DNA of 64,000 bases from positions 1-64,000 of IMG/VR virus record IMGVR_UViG_3300032296_002111; one strand, written 5' to 3'. Below, in pieces: positions 7,492 through 16,024 of the stretch. Position numbers and translations under genes: made by a program. This DNA comes from a virus. Every line of letters begins with the position of its first letter. Position 1 is the stretch's first letter. A model generated the notes under the pieces. That model made no database searches. It saw only the letters and a program-made list of their open reading frames with translations, and had not been told where the DNA came from.

Positions 7492-7873
7492 TGCCCACGC
7501 CTTACGAGAAGGCAGCAGACTTTATTTCCAGAACAACATAAAGGCCGAAGCCTATTGGAGTATGGTGGTGATGTATCACAATGTCTGTGAATCTATTCGT
7601 GTACCCGAAACTTCCGGGGAGGGAAAGGGAGCAAATGAGAACTCCTCCTACAAGGTGAAGATAGAAAATTCTCTTAAATTGAAGCCTGTAATGGACGAGA
7701 TAAAGAGATTGGCAGAGGATTTGTTTAAGAAAAATGAAAAGGCCGAAACTGACTTCAATGCTGGAAAACTTGAAAGTGATTTCGGGGAGGGAGCATTGGA
7801 GGCCGCACTTCGTGAGGTGAATGAAAATGAAAGTAACAATATCAAAACCCGCAGGAAGAAGGAAGCAGTATGA
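7313..7873 (+). CDS. Hypothetical protein, candidate small terminase subunit
   Basis: A helical N-terminal region with SERERQWIEMVYSDGIALSY and RMAETSRRLGYTIDAHALREG could be a helix-turn-helix module. A central helix and an acidic/basic C-terminus (ESNNIKTRRKKEAV) follow. Its position three genes above the terminase large subunit and its size of 186 aa fit a small terminase subunit, but no diagnostic motif is visible. Starts at 7313 or in-frame ATG 7406 are possible; the later one would remove most of the overlap. Confidence 0.5.
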   Translation: MAKLTKKHSEDLNTSSTPSRKISERERQWIEMVYSDGIALSYTWEGRMAETSRRLGYTIDAHALREGSRLYFQNNIKAEAYWSMVVMYHNVCESIRVPETSGEGKGANENSSYKVKIENSLKLKPVMDEIKRLAEDLFKKNEKAETDFNAGKLESDFGEGALEAALREVNENESNNIKTRRKKEAV

Positions 7874-8183
7874 TGGGCGTTATGCCAATCTTAAACGGGC
7901 CGAGTATGTTATTAACAGCAAGAGGGTGTGCAAAACTCAGCCAGGCCACCTTGCCACCATTTCCAAAACGCAGCTTGCTGAAAATGTTGGAATGGACATC
8001 AGGCCATACCTTCGGAAAGCATACGGAGGCAACTTCGTCCTACTAACAGAATCCAAAAGAGAGTATATTATAAAGAGAAAAGAAGATGGCACAAAGACGT
8101 TACAAGAAAACTGCTACATTGGAGAAAGGCTCTATTATATTCCTAAAAGGAAAGCACGTAATCGCAAAGTGGGAGGTGAGTGA
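7821..8183 (+). CDS. Hypothetical basic protein, 120 aa
   Basis: The start is 7821, or 7827 by a second ATG, inside the end of the preceding gene (53-base overlap). The protein is strongly basic throughout (GRRKQYDGRYANLKRAEY, IIKRKEDGTK, PKRKARNRK), suggesting nucleic-acid binding. Its last 98 bases overlap the next gene. No family recognised. Confidence 0.5.
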   Translation: MKMKVTISKPAGRRKQYDGRYANLKRAEYVINSKRVCKTQPGHLATISKTQLAENVGMDIRPYLRKAYGGNFVLLTESKREYIIKRKEDGTKTLQENCYIGERLYYIPKRKARNRKVGGE

Positions 8184-8502
8184 TGTGATAGATGGGAAGG
8201 CTTTTATGTTCATGCACGGAGATGTCCGCAAGGAATATGTCCATCCCATAACGGAATATGTAATCAGCGAGCCTTTATTCAGGAAGGGACTCAGGGCCTA
8301 TCCGTACAGCGTTGGCCATGAGAATAGATGGAAGGCGTTTGAGGCAAGGAAGGAGTTATTGATTCTTTTCAAGAGAATGGACGCTCTTAGAGCAAGAATC
8401 CCCAACTTACGACACGAAGCAAAAATATTGAACTCTGTGGCGCTCCTAAAGCGTTTCATTGAGGAAATGAAGCAAGCGCTCAAAAGAAAGGACAAGATAT
8501 GA
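8086..8502 (+). CDS. Hypothetical protein, 138 aa
   Basis: The N-terminal 60 residues look like a small beta-barrel (GSIIFLKGKHVIAKWEV, VRKEYVHPITEYVI) and the C-terminal 70 are helical and Lys/Arg-rich (LLKRFIEEMKQALKRKDKI). It overlaps the terminase start by 4 bases (ATGA type), so it is coupled to packaging. It could be a head or terminase accessory protein; not recognised. Confidence 0.6.
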   Translation: MAQRRYKKTATLEKGSIIFLKGKHVIAKWEVSDVIDGKAFMFMHGDVRKEYVHPITEYVISEPLFRKGLRAYPYSVGHENRWKAFEARKELLILFKRMDALRARIPNLRHEAKILNSVALLKRFIEEMKQALKRKDKI

Positions 8503-10736
8503 ATAGCGAATACTTGCGTGAGGGATGGAAGGTAGAGAAGAACTACCTCCGTGAGGACATTTGGACGCTTTCGTGCAGAACGCCTCCTATGCCCGAAGAC
8601 TTAACGCAAGTGCAAGGCTATGGCGACCCAAAGGCCAAGTTTACGAGAACGCCCATTCCTGACTACATGGCTATCGAGAAAAGCCAATTGCAGGCGGACG
8701 GCTCAATTCGTTACACGCCCATTCAGCAAGACTTTATCCGCAAGGAGGTGAAGAAGATATTCCACGAGGGCCATTGGTGTTTCATTCGTGGAAAGCTCAC
8801 ATGGCTCACTCCTTGGATGTACCTTGGACTAAACTATTGGCGACCCTCCGTAGAAACCAATGATGGCTTTTTAGAGTACAGAGAACGTCAGCGCAAAATC
8901 CTCCATTTCTGTTGGAACGTCCACCAGTATCAAAAGGAACTTGGCGTTGTCTATCTAAAAGGCCGTCAGGAGGGCTTGTCAACATGGGGCCACCTAATAA
9001 TGTTTTGGCTTGCCATTCGTGCTGAACGGCAGAACATAGGACTTTCATCTTCCGACCAGAAACTCGCAGACGAGAACTTTGACGAGCTGATTGCAAAGCC
9101 TGTAAACTCTTTGCCGATATGGCTGATTCCTGTTCACAGGATGAACAAGAACGAGCTGTTGCTTACAGAGCCACCAGAAAGGCAGTCGAAAACTAAGAAA
9201 ACCGCCAGCGTTTCCAAGGCTCTCGGAGGCTCCATCAGGCTTCGTGCTTTGACCAAACGAGGATGGGATGGTAAGCGTTTGAACGGGTTGTTTGCCGATG
9301 AAGGCGGTAAGTGGGTGCAGGTGCAAATCACAAAGTGGTGGGCAAAGCAGGTGAGGGCGCTGATGGTAAATGGCCGTAAGCGTGGCTTTGCGTTCTTCCC
9401 GACAACAACGGAAGAGGGCGACCAAGGAGGAGCGGAGTTCCAAAAGTTCTACTCACAGGCCGACATTGAAACACGGCAGAACGGCAAATATCCCACCACC
9501 ACAAATAAGCTCATAAGCTTGTTCCTTCCGGCCTTCATGGGACTTCCGGGATGGACAGACGAGTACGGGAATGACATTGTGGATATGCCCGATGAGGAGC
9601 AGTGGGAGTGGATGCAACAGAACGGCCACGATGAGCGAATAGGGGCCAAGGAGAAGTTAATGCGTGACAGGCAGCAGCTATTGGATGCGGGGCTTGATGA
9701 CCTCTATGCGGAGGAAATGAGGCAGAACCCATTCACTCCTGCCGATGCGTTCAATTCCATGAACGAGCATTGCCCGTTTGACGTGACGATTCTCCAAGCA
9801 CTTAAGCGTGTAGTTGACACTCCCGAAGTTCAGGCCCAAGTGAGGAAAGGGTATTTCTATTGGATGGATTCCAAGGAGCGCACGGTGGTGGGATGGAGAG
9901 AAGACCCAAGCGGCCCTGTTGAGCGTACATGGGAGCCTCCCGGCAACCTTATCAATAAGACACAAATCAGGCGTGGCATTAAAGCCCCCACAAACGGCAA
10001 GCTAGGCGCTTTCGGGGTTGACCCATACCTAAAGGCATCCACTAAGAAGAAAGGCTCTCGTATGGCCGTTACGGGCAAGCTTTACTATAATCGCTATTAC
10101 GAGGAACAGAACAGAAGGGAGAGAGAAACGGCAGGTCGCAATATGCCCGGCTATTTCCCTACGCCTTCCATATTCCTTTCCTATGCACATAGGTCGGCAG
10201 ATAGCAATTACGACATGGAGCAGCTTCTTATGGCCGCTGTGTATTATTCCATGCCTATTGTCATTGAGAATAACGCTTCCATAAGCGTGGAGAACTTCTT
10301 TAACATGAGGGGCTACGGAGGCTTCTTATTGCGGGAGGCTGAAATCCTTAACGAAACAAGCCCTACGCAGTCGCAATGGGACATCATAGGCATCCACACT
10401 GGCGTAGAGGGCGCAGGAAGCGATGTGGTGAGGAGAGGGGCTACATACATGAATGACTTCCTCAGAGGCGATGCGCTCTATTTGGATAACCACACGTACA
10501 ACATTACGGAGGAGCCAATACGCTATCCATTTGTGAACAGCATAAACGACAATATGCAGTTTGACATAACGGACAGAACAAAGAGCGATGCCACGATGTC
10601 TGCCCTTATGGTTCACTTCTATGAGTACAATGTGAACGAGTACAACAATCCGTTTATTAGTTCCGCATTGCCGCAGTCGGACGCCAAGAGATTATTCCCA
10701 AGAGGCACGTTTTTGAGGCGTGTGAGGCAGGTTTGA
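8499..10736 (+). CDS. terL: Terminase large subunit
   Basis: 745 residues with an ATPase and a nuclease half. The P-loop region is YLKGRQEGLSTWG (GRQEGLST at 155-162), where the usual Lys before Ser/Thr is Leu. Walker B is LFADEGG near 264-269. The RNase H-like nuclease begins with AFGVDPYLKA (D508) and continues with IVIENNASISVENFFN. The enzyme cuts and pumps DNA into the prohead. Such Lys-less P-loops also occur in other Bacteroidota phage terminases, as far as I recall. A promoter and a small gene follow. Confidence 0.88.
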   Translation: MNSEYLREGWKVEKNYLREDIWTLSCRTPPMPEDLTQVQGYGDPKAKFTRTPIPDYMAIEKSQLQADGSIRYTPIQQDFIRKEVKKIFHEGHWCFIRGKLTWLTPWMYLGLNYWRPSVETNDGFLEYRERQRKILHFCWNVHQYQKELGVVYLKGRQEGLSTWGHLIMFWLAIRAERQNIGLSSSDQKLADENFDELIAKPVNSLPIWLIPVHRMNKNELLLTEPPERQSKTKKTASVSKALGGSIRLRALTKRGWDGKRLNGLFADEGGKWVQVQITKWWAKQVRALMVNGRKRGFAFFPTTTEEGDQGGAEFQKFYSQADIETRQNGKYPTTTNKLISLFLPAFMGLPGWTDEYGNDIVDMPDEEQWEWMQQNGHDERIGAKEKLMRDRQQLLDAGLDDLYAEEMRQNPFTPADAFNSMNEHCPFDVTILQALKRVVDTPEVQAQVRKGYFYWMDSKERTVVGWREDPSGPVERTWEPPGNLINKTQIRRGIKAPTNGKLGAFGVDPYLKASTKKKGSRMAVTGKLYYNRYYEEQNRRERETAGRNMPGYFPTPSIFLSYAHRSADSNYDMEQLLMAAVYYSMPIVIENNASISVENFFNMRGYGGFLLREAEILNETSPTQSQWDIIGIHTGVEGAGSDVVRRGATYMNDFLRGDALYLDNHTYNITEEPIRYPFVNSINDNMQFDITDRTKSDATMSALMVHFYEYNVNEYNNPFISSALPQSDAKRLFPRGTFLRRVRQV

Positions 10737-10776
10737 AAAAAATGTTAGGGGCATAATTTAAGATTTCGTATTTTTG
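10732..10776 (+). promoter_or_regulatory. Promoter downstream of terL
   Basis: The -7 box TATTTTTG lies at 10769-10776, preceded by ATTTCG as at the promoter at 182 (TTTCG before TAACTTTG). TTTG at 10732-10735 is a distant -33 candidate. The transcript would start about 10782 and serve the 80-residue protein at 10804. This box is why the earlier in-frame ATG at 10774 is rejected. Confidence 0.55.
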
Positions 10777-10803
10777 GGCTTCACATTAAAAAAATTTATC
10801 TCA

Positions 10804-11046
10804 ATGGCACTTTTAAAAATGATGACCACTGTGAACCCTCAGACAGCAACATCTGTAGTGGGCGGTTCTGCTTTCTTCGTTTACAACACAGACCAAATGA
10901 ATTGGTTGACTTTGGCTTCCAAAGTTGGAACCACTGCTTCAAGCACTTTTGATTATCAACTTAACGGAGGTGGAGTTGGAAAGGCTTCTGTAAAGCACAG
11001 CGTAGCCAACATCATCACTGCTGGTGGAGCTTCCACAGTAAGCTAA
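10804..11046 (+). CDS. Small Ala/Thr/Gly-rich protein, 80 aa, possible decoration protein
   Basis: A single gene between its own promoter and its own terminator, which suggests high, independent expression. The product (ATSVVGGSAFFVYN, ASKVGTTASSTFDYQLN, NIITAGGASTVS) is small, uncharged and beta-prone, like head-decoration or capsid-cement proteins. No family recognised; the virion role is inferred from composition and isolated strong expression signals. Confidence 0.6.
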   Translation: MALLKMMTTVNPQTATSVVGGSAFFVYNTDQMNWLTLASKVGTTASSTFDYQLNGGGVGKASVKHSVANIITAGGASTVS

Positions 11047-11071
11047 TCAAGAGAGTCATTGAGACAATAAG

Positions 11072-11103
11072 GCCGCCTTTCAAAAGAGGGCGGCTATTTG
11101 TGT
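11072..11103. terminator. Intrinsic terminator, probably bidirectional
   Basis: GCCGCCTT (11072-11079) pairs with AGGGCGGC (11087-11094) around a 7-nt loop. It separates the rightward small gene from the convergent glycosyltransferase gene, whose stop is at 11105. The U-rich tail is imperfect in both directions. Confidence 0.6.
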
Positions 11104-11104
11104 T

Positions 11105-12142
11105 TTATTTGACATCTGCAAAATATCCCTCGTAGTTCTCTATGCTCATGTGGTGAGGCTTAGAGTGTTTGGATATTGCCATATAATTGCTTGTATTTCC
11201 CTCGGTACCAGCTTCAGTTACCCACTCGCTTCCGTGAGGAATGTGATAGCAAATGTTGTATGGTAGCTTGTTCTTAACTACGTCCGCCCAAAAATTATCC
11301 CATGCCGCCCTTCCAAGTTTTAGAGGGACATCAATAATCTCTGAAACACATGAGGCATTGGGGCGAAAAACAAAAAGGTCTATTCCTTCATAAACAGGCT
11401 TGTCTTTTATGTCGGAAAAATTGAGAAGGCTTTCTGTTATGACATCAACACGTTTAGCATAGCAAGCTTCAAGATTGTGCGTATCCATGTGCGCCCTAAT
11501 TATTCCTGTTGCCTCAGGAACAAGGCAAATGTCCCTATTCATAATAATAAGAAGGTCGTCAGGATGCGTAAAGCATTGTATGCCCTCTAATAGCATTTCA
11601 TTTAATAAAGGCCAATCCTCGGAAGAATGCAAAAGCACTGAGGCGTGAATATCAAAATTGCACAACTTACTCCATGAATAAGCTGCAAACCCATATCGCC
11701 CCATTGCGTGTATTTCTGTGGTTTGATATTCATTGACAAGAATGTATGTAGTGGCTCTATTGAGGTCGTGGTGCTGCCTTACAGGAACGTTCTTAGCGAT
11801 ACAGGCAATCATTTGAGAGGCATCGTGGCCTATAATTTCTTGACAGAATATTCCAATAGTGGATGGCTTTGGCGTAGCCTGCACCCAAGGATAGCTTCTT
11901 GATATTAAAATGTTAGGCTTTTCACACAAATGATACTGAAGGCTATCGTTTAGGATATACAACGTGTCCTCTTGGTTCATATCCTCCATTAGCTTTTTGA
12001 ACCCATCTGTGTGAGGCTTGTAAATCTCAAACGGAATGCCCAAAGAATTAAGGGCATACCTTGTGTTTATGAGAATGTTCTTGTCTGTTATTTTGCTTGA
12101 ATTGCCATCAAGGGCAACAATTGCTTTTTTAAACTTGTGCAT
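11105..12142 (-). CDS. Putative glycosyltransferase or sugar-modifying protein
   Basis: The start is taken at the ATG at 12142 (MHKFKKAIVALDGNSSK), giving 345 residues and a 14-base overlap with the upstream gene. Features include LLIIMNRDICLVPE (a DxD-like region near a strand end), a helix, and GIDLFVFRPNASC, reminiscent of GT-A enzymes. No definite family can be named. As last gene of the minus-strand glycan island it probably acts on a surface saccharide or phage-modified sugar. Confidence 0.5.
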   Translation of the reverse strand: MHKFKKAIVALDGNSSKITDKNILINTRYALNSLGIPFEIYKPHTDGFKKLMEDMNQEDTLYILNDSLQYHLCEKPNILISRSYPWVQATPKPSTIGIFCQEIIGHDASQMIACIAKNVPVRQHHDLNRATTYILVNEYQTTEIHAMGRYGFAAYSWSKLCNFDIHASVLLHSSEDWPLLNEMLLEGIQCFTHPDDLLIIMNRDICLVPEATGIIRAHMDTHNLEACYAKRVDVITESLLNFSDIKDKPVYEGIDLFVFRPNASCVSEIIDVPLKLGRAAWDNFWADVVKNKLPYNICYHIPHGSEWVTEAGTEGNTSNYMAISKHSKPHHMSIENYEGYFADVK

Positions 12143-13172
12143 AGTATTCTTGAAATGCTTGAAACCCCCTGAATGGAAGAACGAGTTTTGGGTCTTGTCC
12201 ATCTTGCTGACAAACCACAATTTTTTTATTTGGCCATTTTAATGTACACATCATAGCTGCTTTTACAGGCTCTCTTGCATATTCATTTTCTACTTCAAAA
12301 ACTTTGTGTTGAGGAAATAGCTCGTAAACAATTTGAGAAAACTTTGACAAGCAGCAAATGATTGATGGTTGCTTTAGCTTTTTACACACCATGTAAATGT
12401 CTCCGAAGCGGCCAAGGATGACATAAACAGGCCACTCTGTTTCTAATAATGAAAGCGTTTGCTCCCAGTATTCTATTGGGCCGTCTGGGTCTACTAATCC
12501 AGAAGCTACAAGCCCAGGCCATGCCCTTCCTCTGTGCGTTCCTCCGTTCTCTCCGCAATTGTAGGCACGAGAAATAGATGGAAGTATTTCCACCCTATCT
12601 CCTAAATGACTGCTTACAATAACGTCCCATGAAGTGTCGTGCTTGTCGTCACCTGTAGTCCATGTGGCAAACATTTCTTCCCATCTGTCCCCCCAAGTTC
12701 CCCACCCCCAGCAAGTGAAATAGTTTTGGCGCATCACCTTCCCATGCTCCTTTTCTGTAAGCGTATTGTCAAGCGAATATCCTTTATCGTGACCCCATAA
12801 GCCAATGGTGCGAACAGAATGGTCGTCCTTGTACTTCTCGGAAGCCCATTCGATATACTCGAGAGCATCGTCAGAAATAATAATGTCATCCTCAATAATA
12901 AGAACGAAATCGGGGTTGTCTTTCCAAGCAAGCTCCAATGCGGCTTTTATGGTGTAGTTGCATCCATATTTTGAAGGAACGATGAAGGGATTGATGCCGA
13001 ACTCTTGGAACACATTTAGAACATCTGTGTTGAAGGAATCGCCATGCCTATCCATTGCGGCAAATATCTTATAGCGTTCCTTACTAAATCCTTTTGCTCC
13101 AAATATGGCAGCAAGACTTCTTTGTGTGTATTCTGGCCTATTGTAGGCGGATATGGCAATGTTTATTTTCAT
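12129..13172 (-). CDS. Glycosyltransferase, GT-A domain fused to a GT9-like segment
   Basis: The N-terminal 235 residues form a GT-A fold: INIAISAYNRPEYTQRSL, then the metal-binding LIIEDDI (E94-D96) and CWGWGTWGDRW, similar to GnT-I/GT2-type enzymes. Residues about 248-347 (VYVILGRFGDIYMVCKKLKQ) look like the first half of an ADP-heptose-type GT9 transferase, which normally needs a second domain. It overlaps the methyltransferase gene by 4 bases. Probably modifies host LPS or virion glycans; the substrate is unknown. Confidence 0.75.
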   Translation of the reverse strand: MKINIAISAYNRPEYTQRSLAAIFGAKGFSKERYKIFAAMDRHGDSFNTDVLNVFQEFGINPFIVPSKYGCNYTIKAALELAWKDNPDFVLIIEDDIIISDDALEYIEWASEKYKDDHSVRTIGLWGHDKGYSLDNTLTEKEHGKVMRQNYFTCWGWGTWGDRWEEMFATWTTGDDKHDTSWDVIVSSHLGDRVEILPSISRAYNCGENGGTHRGRAWPGLVASGLVDPDGPIEYWEQTLSLLETEWPVYVILGRFGDIYMVCKKLKQPSIICCLSKFSQIVYELFPQHKVFEVENEYAREPVKAAMMCTLKWPNKKIVVCQQDGQDPKLVLPFRGFQAFQEYYAQV

Positions 13173-13825
13173 ATTATATCTTTTCTAACCCAAATTGAAT
13201 ACCCATTCCGTAAGGTGAGATTGCAGAACAAACACTCGTAGTATTCATTTTTTCTTAAAGCCTGATGCGAGTGATAGTGTTTAATGTCAAGAATGTCATC
13301 AAGGATGATAATCTTGGCTCCGATAACTTTCAGGTATTCGGCATATCCGCAAAACGGAGACCCATCAAGAAGCGCCATGTCGGGCTTTATTCCTTCCATT
13401 ACTCCAGTTTGGATACCCCACTCATCAATTGAAGATAGTTCGTCTTGATACCAAGACAAAACATTATCTAATGAATATTCATTAAGTTGTGTTGTGGTGA
13501 GTTTATAAAAAAGCTCTACAGAGTCCTTTGACATATATTCTTCAACAGGAACAGAAGAGCCGTTTATTGGCTTCACCCAGTCAAGGCCATTGTATCTATT
13601 CACAAGATTTGTATATCTCAACGGGTTCACCTCTATCGTGTATAGGGTCTTGTCTGCCAAGTTACTCATGCCAATTGTAAGCGCCTCTGTGCTTCCATCC
13701 CCACTTGAAGCTCCCACTTCAAGCACTGTGTTTATTTCAGAGGGAAACATATAAATCGTCTGAATTATGCGCTCGTAAAGCTCATCGTTTTTTATTTCAG
13801 CGGGGATTGCTATTCCGTTTTCCAT
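13169..13825 (-). CDS. SAM-dependent methyltransferase
   Basis: 218 residues with motif I VLEVGASSGDGSTEAL (34-49), an acidic end of strand 2 (YTIEVNPLRY), MALLDGSPF and IIILDDILDIKHYHSH, consistent with class I methyltransferases of the sugar-modifying type often beside glycosyltransferases. It is the first gene of the leftward island, starting 5 bases below a TACATTTG box, so the message is nearly leaderless. The acceptor is unknown. Confidence 0.75.
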   Translation of the reverse strand: MENGIAIPAEIKNDELYERIIQTIYMFPSEINTVLEVGASSGDGSTEALTIGMSNLADKTLYTIEVNPLRYTNLVNRYNGLDWVKPINGSSVPVEEYMSKDSVELFYKLTTTQLNEYSLDNVLSWYQDELSSIDEWGIQTGVMEGIKPDMALLDGSPFCGYAEYLKVIGAKIIILDDILDIKHYHSHQALRKNEYYECLFCNLTLRNGYSIWVRKDII

Positions 13826-13829
13826 GCCC

Positions 13830-13856
13830 CAAATGTAAAACTAATATTGGGCAAAA
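13830..13856 (-). promoter_or_regulatory. Promoter of the glycan-modification island
   Basis: Reading the minus strand, TTTTG (13856-13852) is followed 14 nt later by TACATTTG (13837-13830), then GGGGC and the ATG at 13825. It is the only visible promoter for the three minus-strand genes. Confidence 0.6.
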
Positions 13857-13918
13857 TTGCGCTGCGTGAAAAAAAATGAAATGAATATTTCTTTCAAAAT
13901 TAGTAACTTGCGCCTATT

Positions 13919-14632
13919 ATGCTTGAGCAGCTAATCACCACCGTAATCACCTACCTTAACGCTTCGGGCTACTACAAGACAGCCGAGGAAATCAAGAATG
14001 CCATTAACGTGGCCCAGCTTGACCTTTATAAGCGACTGAGGGGCAACCTTGTACAATATGCCCCAGGAAGGCCGCAGGCTGCCATTAACCCCGAACAGAC
14101 AAACGTAACGGCTGATGCCATTTCGGAATTGTATTACACAATGGCGTTACAAGGAGGAAGATATGCCGACCTGAATGTAGCAGCCACAACATACAACAGA
14201 ACCATTGACCTCGTAATGTCATTGGAGGTGGCATATAAAGACAGCCCGAATACGCTATATCCCGTGAACATTGTTCCGGATAATCAGTTTTTAATGCTGT
14301 CTAAGAACCCCGTTGTGCCTCCTGTAAAGGAACGGCCATTGGGAAGACTTAGTAGGTCGTTGGTGTATGAAGTGTTGCCCTATCAGAACGCAAGCAATCA
14401 AATCATTATTGATAGCTTTGAGACAAGGGTGCTTACGCTTCCCAACCCCGTAGATTTTGTATTTACAGAAAGCAATGGCCCGATACCTAACATCATTATT
14501 ACTTCTCCGATTGATTGGTCTGATGACAAATTGGATAACATGGTGTATGGCACGGTGGCAAACCTTGGTTTCAATCTTTCAAATGGTGTCTTAGTTCAAA
14601 GCGGAAACGCAATGAACAATTCCGTACTCTAA
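13919..14632 (+). CDS. Putative head-tail connector/neck protein
   Basis: 237 residues, helical N-terminus (TAEEIKNAINVAQLDLYKRLRG) followed by a beta-rich C-terminus. It is the first of three similarly sized genes placed after the terminase block in an operon. Size and order fit the ring/neck proteins of Bacteroidota podoviruses. A weak box TAACTTG lies at 13903-13909. Function is inferred from position. Confidence 0.55.
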   Translation: MLEQLITTVITYLNASGYYKTAEEIKNAINVAQLDLYKRLRGNLVQYAPGRPQAAINPEQTNVTADAISELYYTMALQGGRYADLNVAATTYNRTIDLVMSLEVAYKDSPNTLYPVNIVPDNQFLMLSKNPVVPPVKERPLGRLSRSLVYEVLPYQNASNQIIIDSFETRVLTLPNPVDFVFTESNGPIPNIIITSPIDWSDDKLDNMVYGTVANLGFNLSNGVLVQSGNAMNNSVL

Positions 14633-14633
14633 T

Positions 14634-15275
14634 ATGGACTATAACTACATTGCGAACCAAATCGTTCTCCTTTACACAGGAGGAAGGCCGACAACAGAGG
14701 GCATAGATGTCCGTGAGGTGGAGGCTTGGGTGAGAGAAGCCCATGCCACTATAGGACGGAGTGACTACTTTGAAAACTACAAGGCGGAAAACCAGTCCAC
14801 AGTGAATGGACAATGGCTCGTCAATTATCAGATTCCGTTGCTCACCAATCCTAATGGAACAATAGCCATTGATGCCGCTACGGGATATGCCTCTGCGCCT
14901 CTTATTGATAGCTACATAGCACTTCCTAAGAACAGAGGCGTTGTGAGGGTGAGCATTGCCGACCCCGACTACAAGAAGAAGCGCCAAGTGGCCTTCATTA
15001 GCTTTGAGAACTACGAGAACATTCGTGGAGGAAGCGCCATTAAGTTCGCAGGGGATTATTTCTATTCCTTGGTGGCTAAGACGATATTCCTGCTCCCTGC
15101 TTGTAACAATCCAATAAAGGTGAAGCAGCTTACGGTGACGCAGGCGGTGGCTAACGATGCCACATTGAACGACAGCCACATTATGCTCATTGTTAATCAA
15201 GTGATGCCTTTAATGAACCTGCGTTATTCTCGCAAGGCCGATATGGTGACAGACGCAAACCCCAATAGCATTTAA
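14634..15275 (+). CDS. Putative virion structural protein (neck/ring), 213 aa
   Basis: Starts two bases after the preceding stop. The N-terminal helix (VREVEAWVREAHATIGRSDYFENY) is followed by beta-rich sequence and a hydrophobic-strand C-terminus (LNDSHIMLIVNQVMPLMNLR). No named family recognised by eye. Its place between two similar genes suggests a connector ring component. Confidence 0.55.
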   Translation: MDYNYIANQIVLLYTGGRPTTEGIDVREVEAWVREAHATIGRSDYFENYKAENQSTVNGQWLVNYQIPLLTNPNGTIAIDAATGYASAPLIDSYIALPKNRGVVRVSIADPDYKKKRQVAFISFENYENIRGGSAIKFAGDYFYSLVAKTIFLLPACNNPIKVKQLTVTQAVANDATLNDSHIMLIVNQVMPLMNLRYSRKADMVTDANPNSI

Positions 15276-15280
15276 TAATT

Positions 15281-16021
15281 ATGTTAGCAGATAAGGTAGA
15301 TAGCATCGTAGGCGTTGTAATGGAAGAGCTTGGGGCTACGGCCAACCAACAGTTCGTGTTTATGAACTGGGCCTTGGACTTTGTTCGTTCCATGCAGAAG
15401 GACGTGGCCACCATGATTCCTGATAGGAACAAGGAAATATTCTACGAGTTCGACAAATATGGCTACAATGTGGCCAAGCTGCCGGGCGACTACTATGACT
15501 ACATAAGCGTAGGGGCGCAAATAGGACGCTACGTTAAGGGCCTTGCTATCAATAACCGCCTCACCACCCACAAGAGGCAGCCTGAGATATTCCCGCTTCT
15601 CCAAGAGAGCAACCAAAACATTTGGTATTGGGGCGGCTTGTACGGCTACGGAATGGGCTACGTTGGGGGCGGTCCTGTGGATGCTTACGGAAACGGAGGC
15701 GACTATGGAGATGTGGAAATTGACTACGAAAGGAAGCTGCTCATCACCTCTCCTACGTTCCGCTTTAAGAACGTAATTCTGAACTATTACACGAATTGCA
15801 TCACTCCTTCGGAGGAAACTGTGATTCACCCTTGGTTCATTGAGGCCATGAAAAACTATTTGTATTACAAATATTATTTCTTCAGGGGCGATGCAAGATG
15901 GCAAGTGAGTAAAATGGAATACGAAAAACTTTATTTATTTGCCGTCCAAAGTAAGTATAGGATGAAAATCCCCACTATTGTTAAAATTGTTGAACGCATT
16001 AGAGGCTATAGACACGGCTAA
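15281..16021 (+). CDS. Putative virion structural protein (neck/ring), 246 aa
   Basis: A helical N-terminus (NWALDFVRSMQKDVATMIPD) and a Gly/Tyr-rich loop (LYGYGMGYVGGGPVDAYGNG, residues about 120-140) precede a beta segment and a basic helical C-terminus. Part of the tight structural operon, 5 bases after the previous gene. Role inferred from context; tail tubular or neck protein is the best guess. Confidence 0.55.
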   Translation: MLADKVDSIVGVVMEELGATANQQFVFMNWALDFVRSMQKDVATMIPDRNKEIFYEFDKYGYNVAKLPGDYYDYISVGAQIGRYVKGLAINNRLTTHKRQPEIFPLLQESNQNIWYWGGLYGYGMGYVGGGPVDAYGNGGDYGDVEIDYERKLLITSPTFRFKNVILNYYTNCITPSEETVIHPWFIEAMKNYLYYKYYFFRGDARWQVSKMEYEKLYLFAVQSKYRMKIPTIVKIVERIRGYRHG

Positions 16022-16024
16022 AAT

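Noticed and set aside
10774-10803. Earlier ATG for the small protein at 10804
   Set aside because: It overlaps the promoter -7 box at 10769-10776, so it would not be transcribed.
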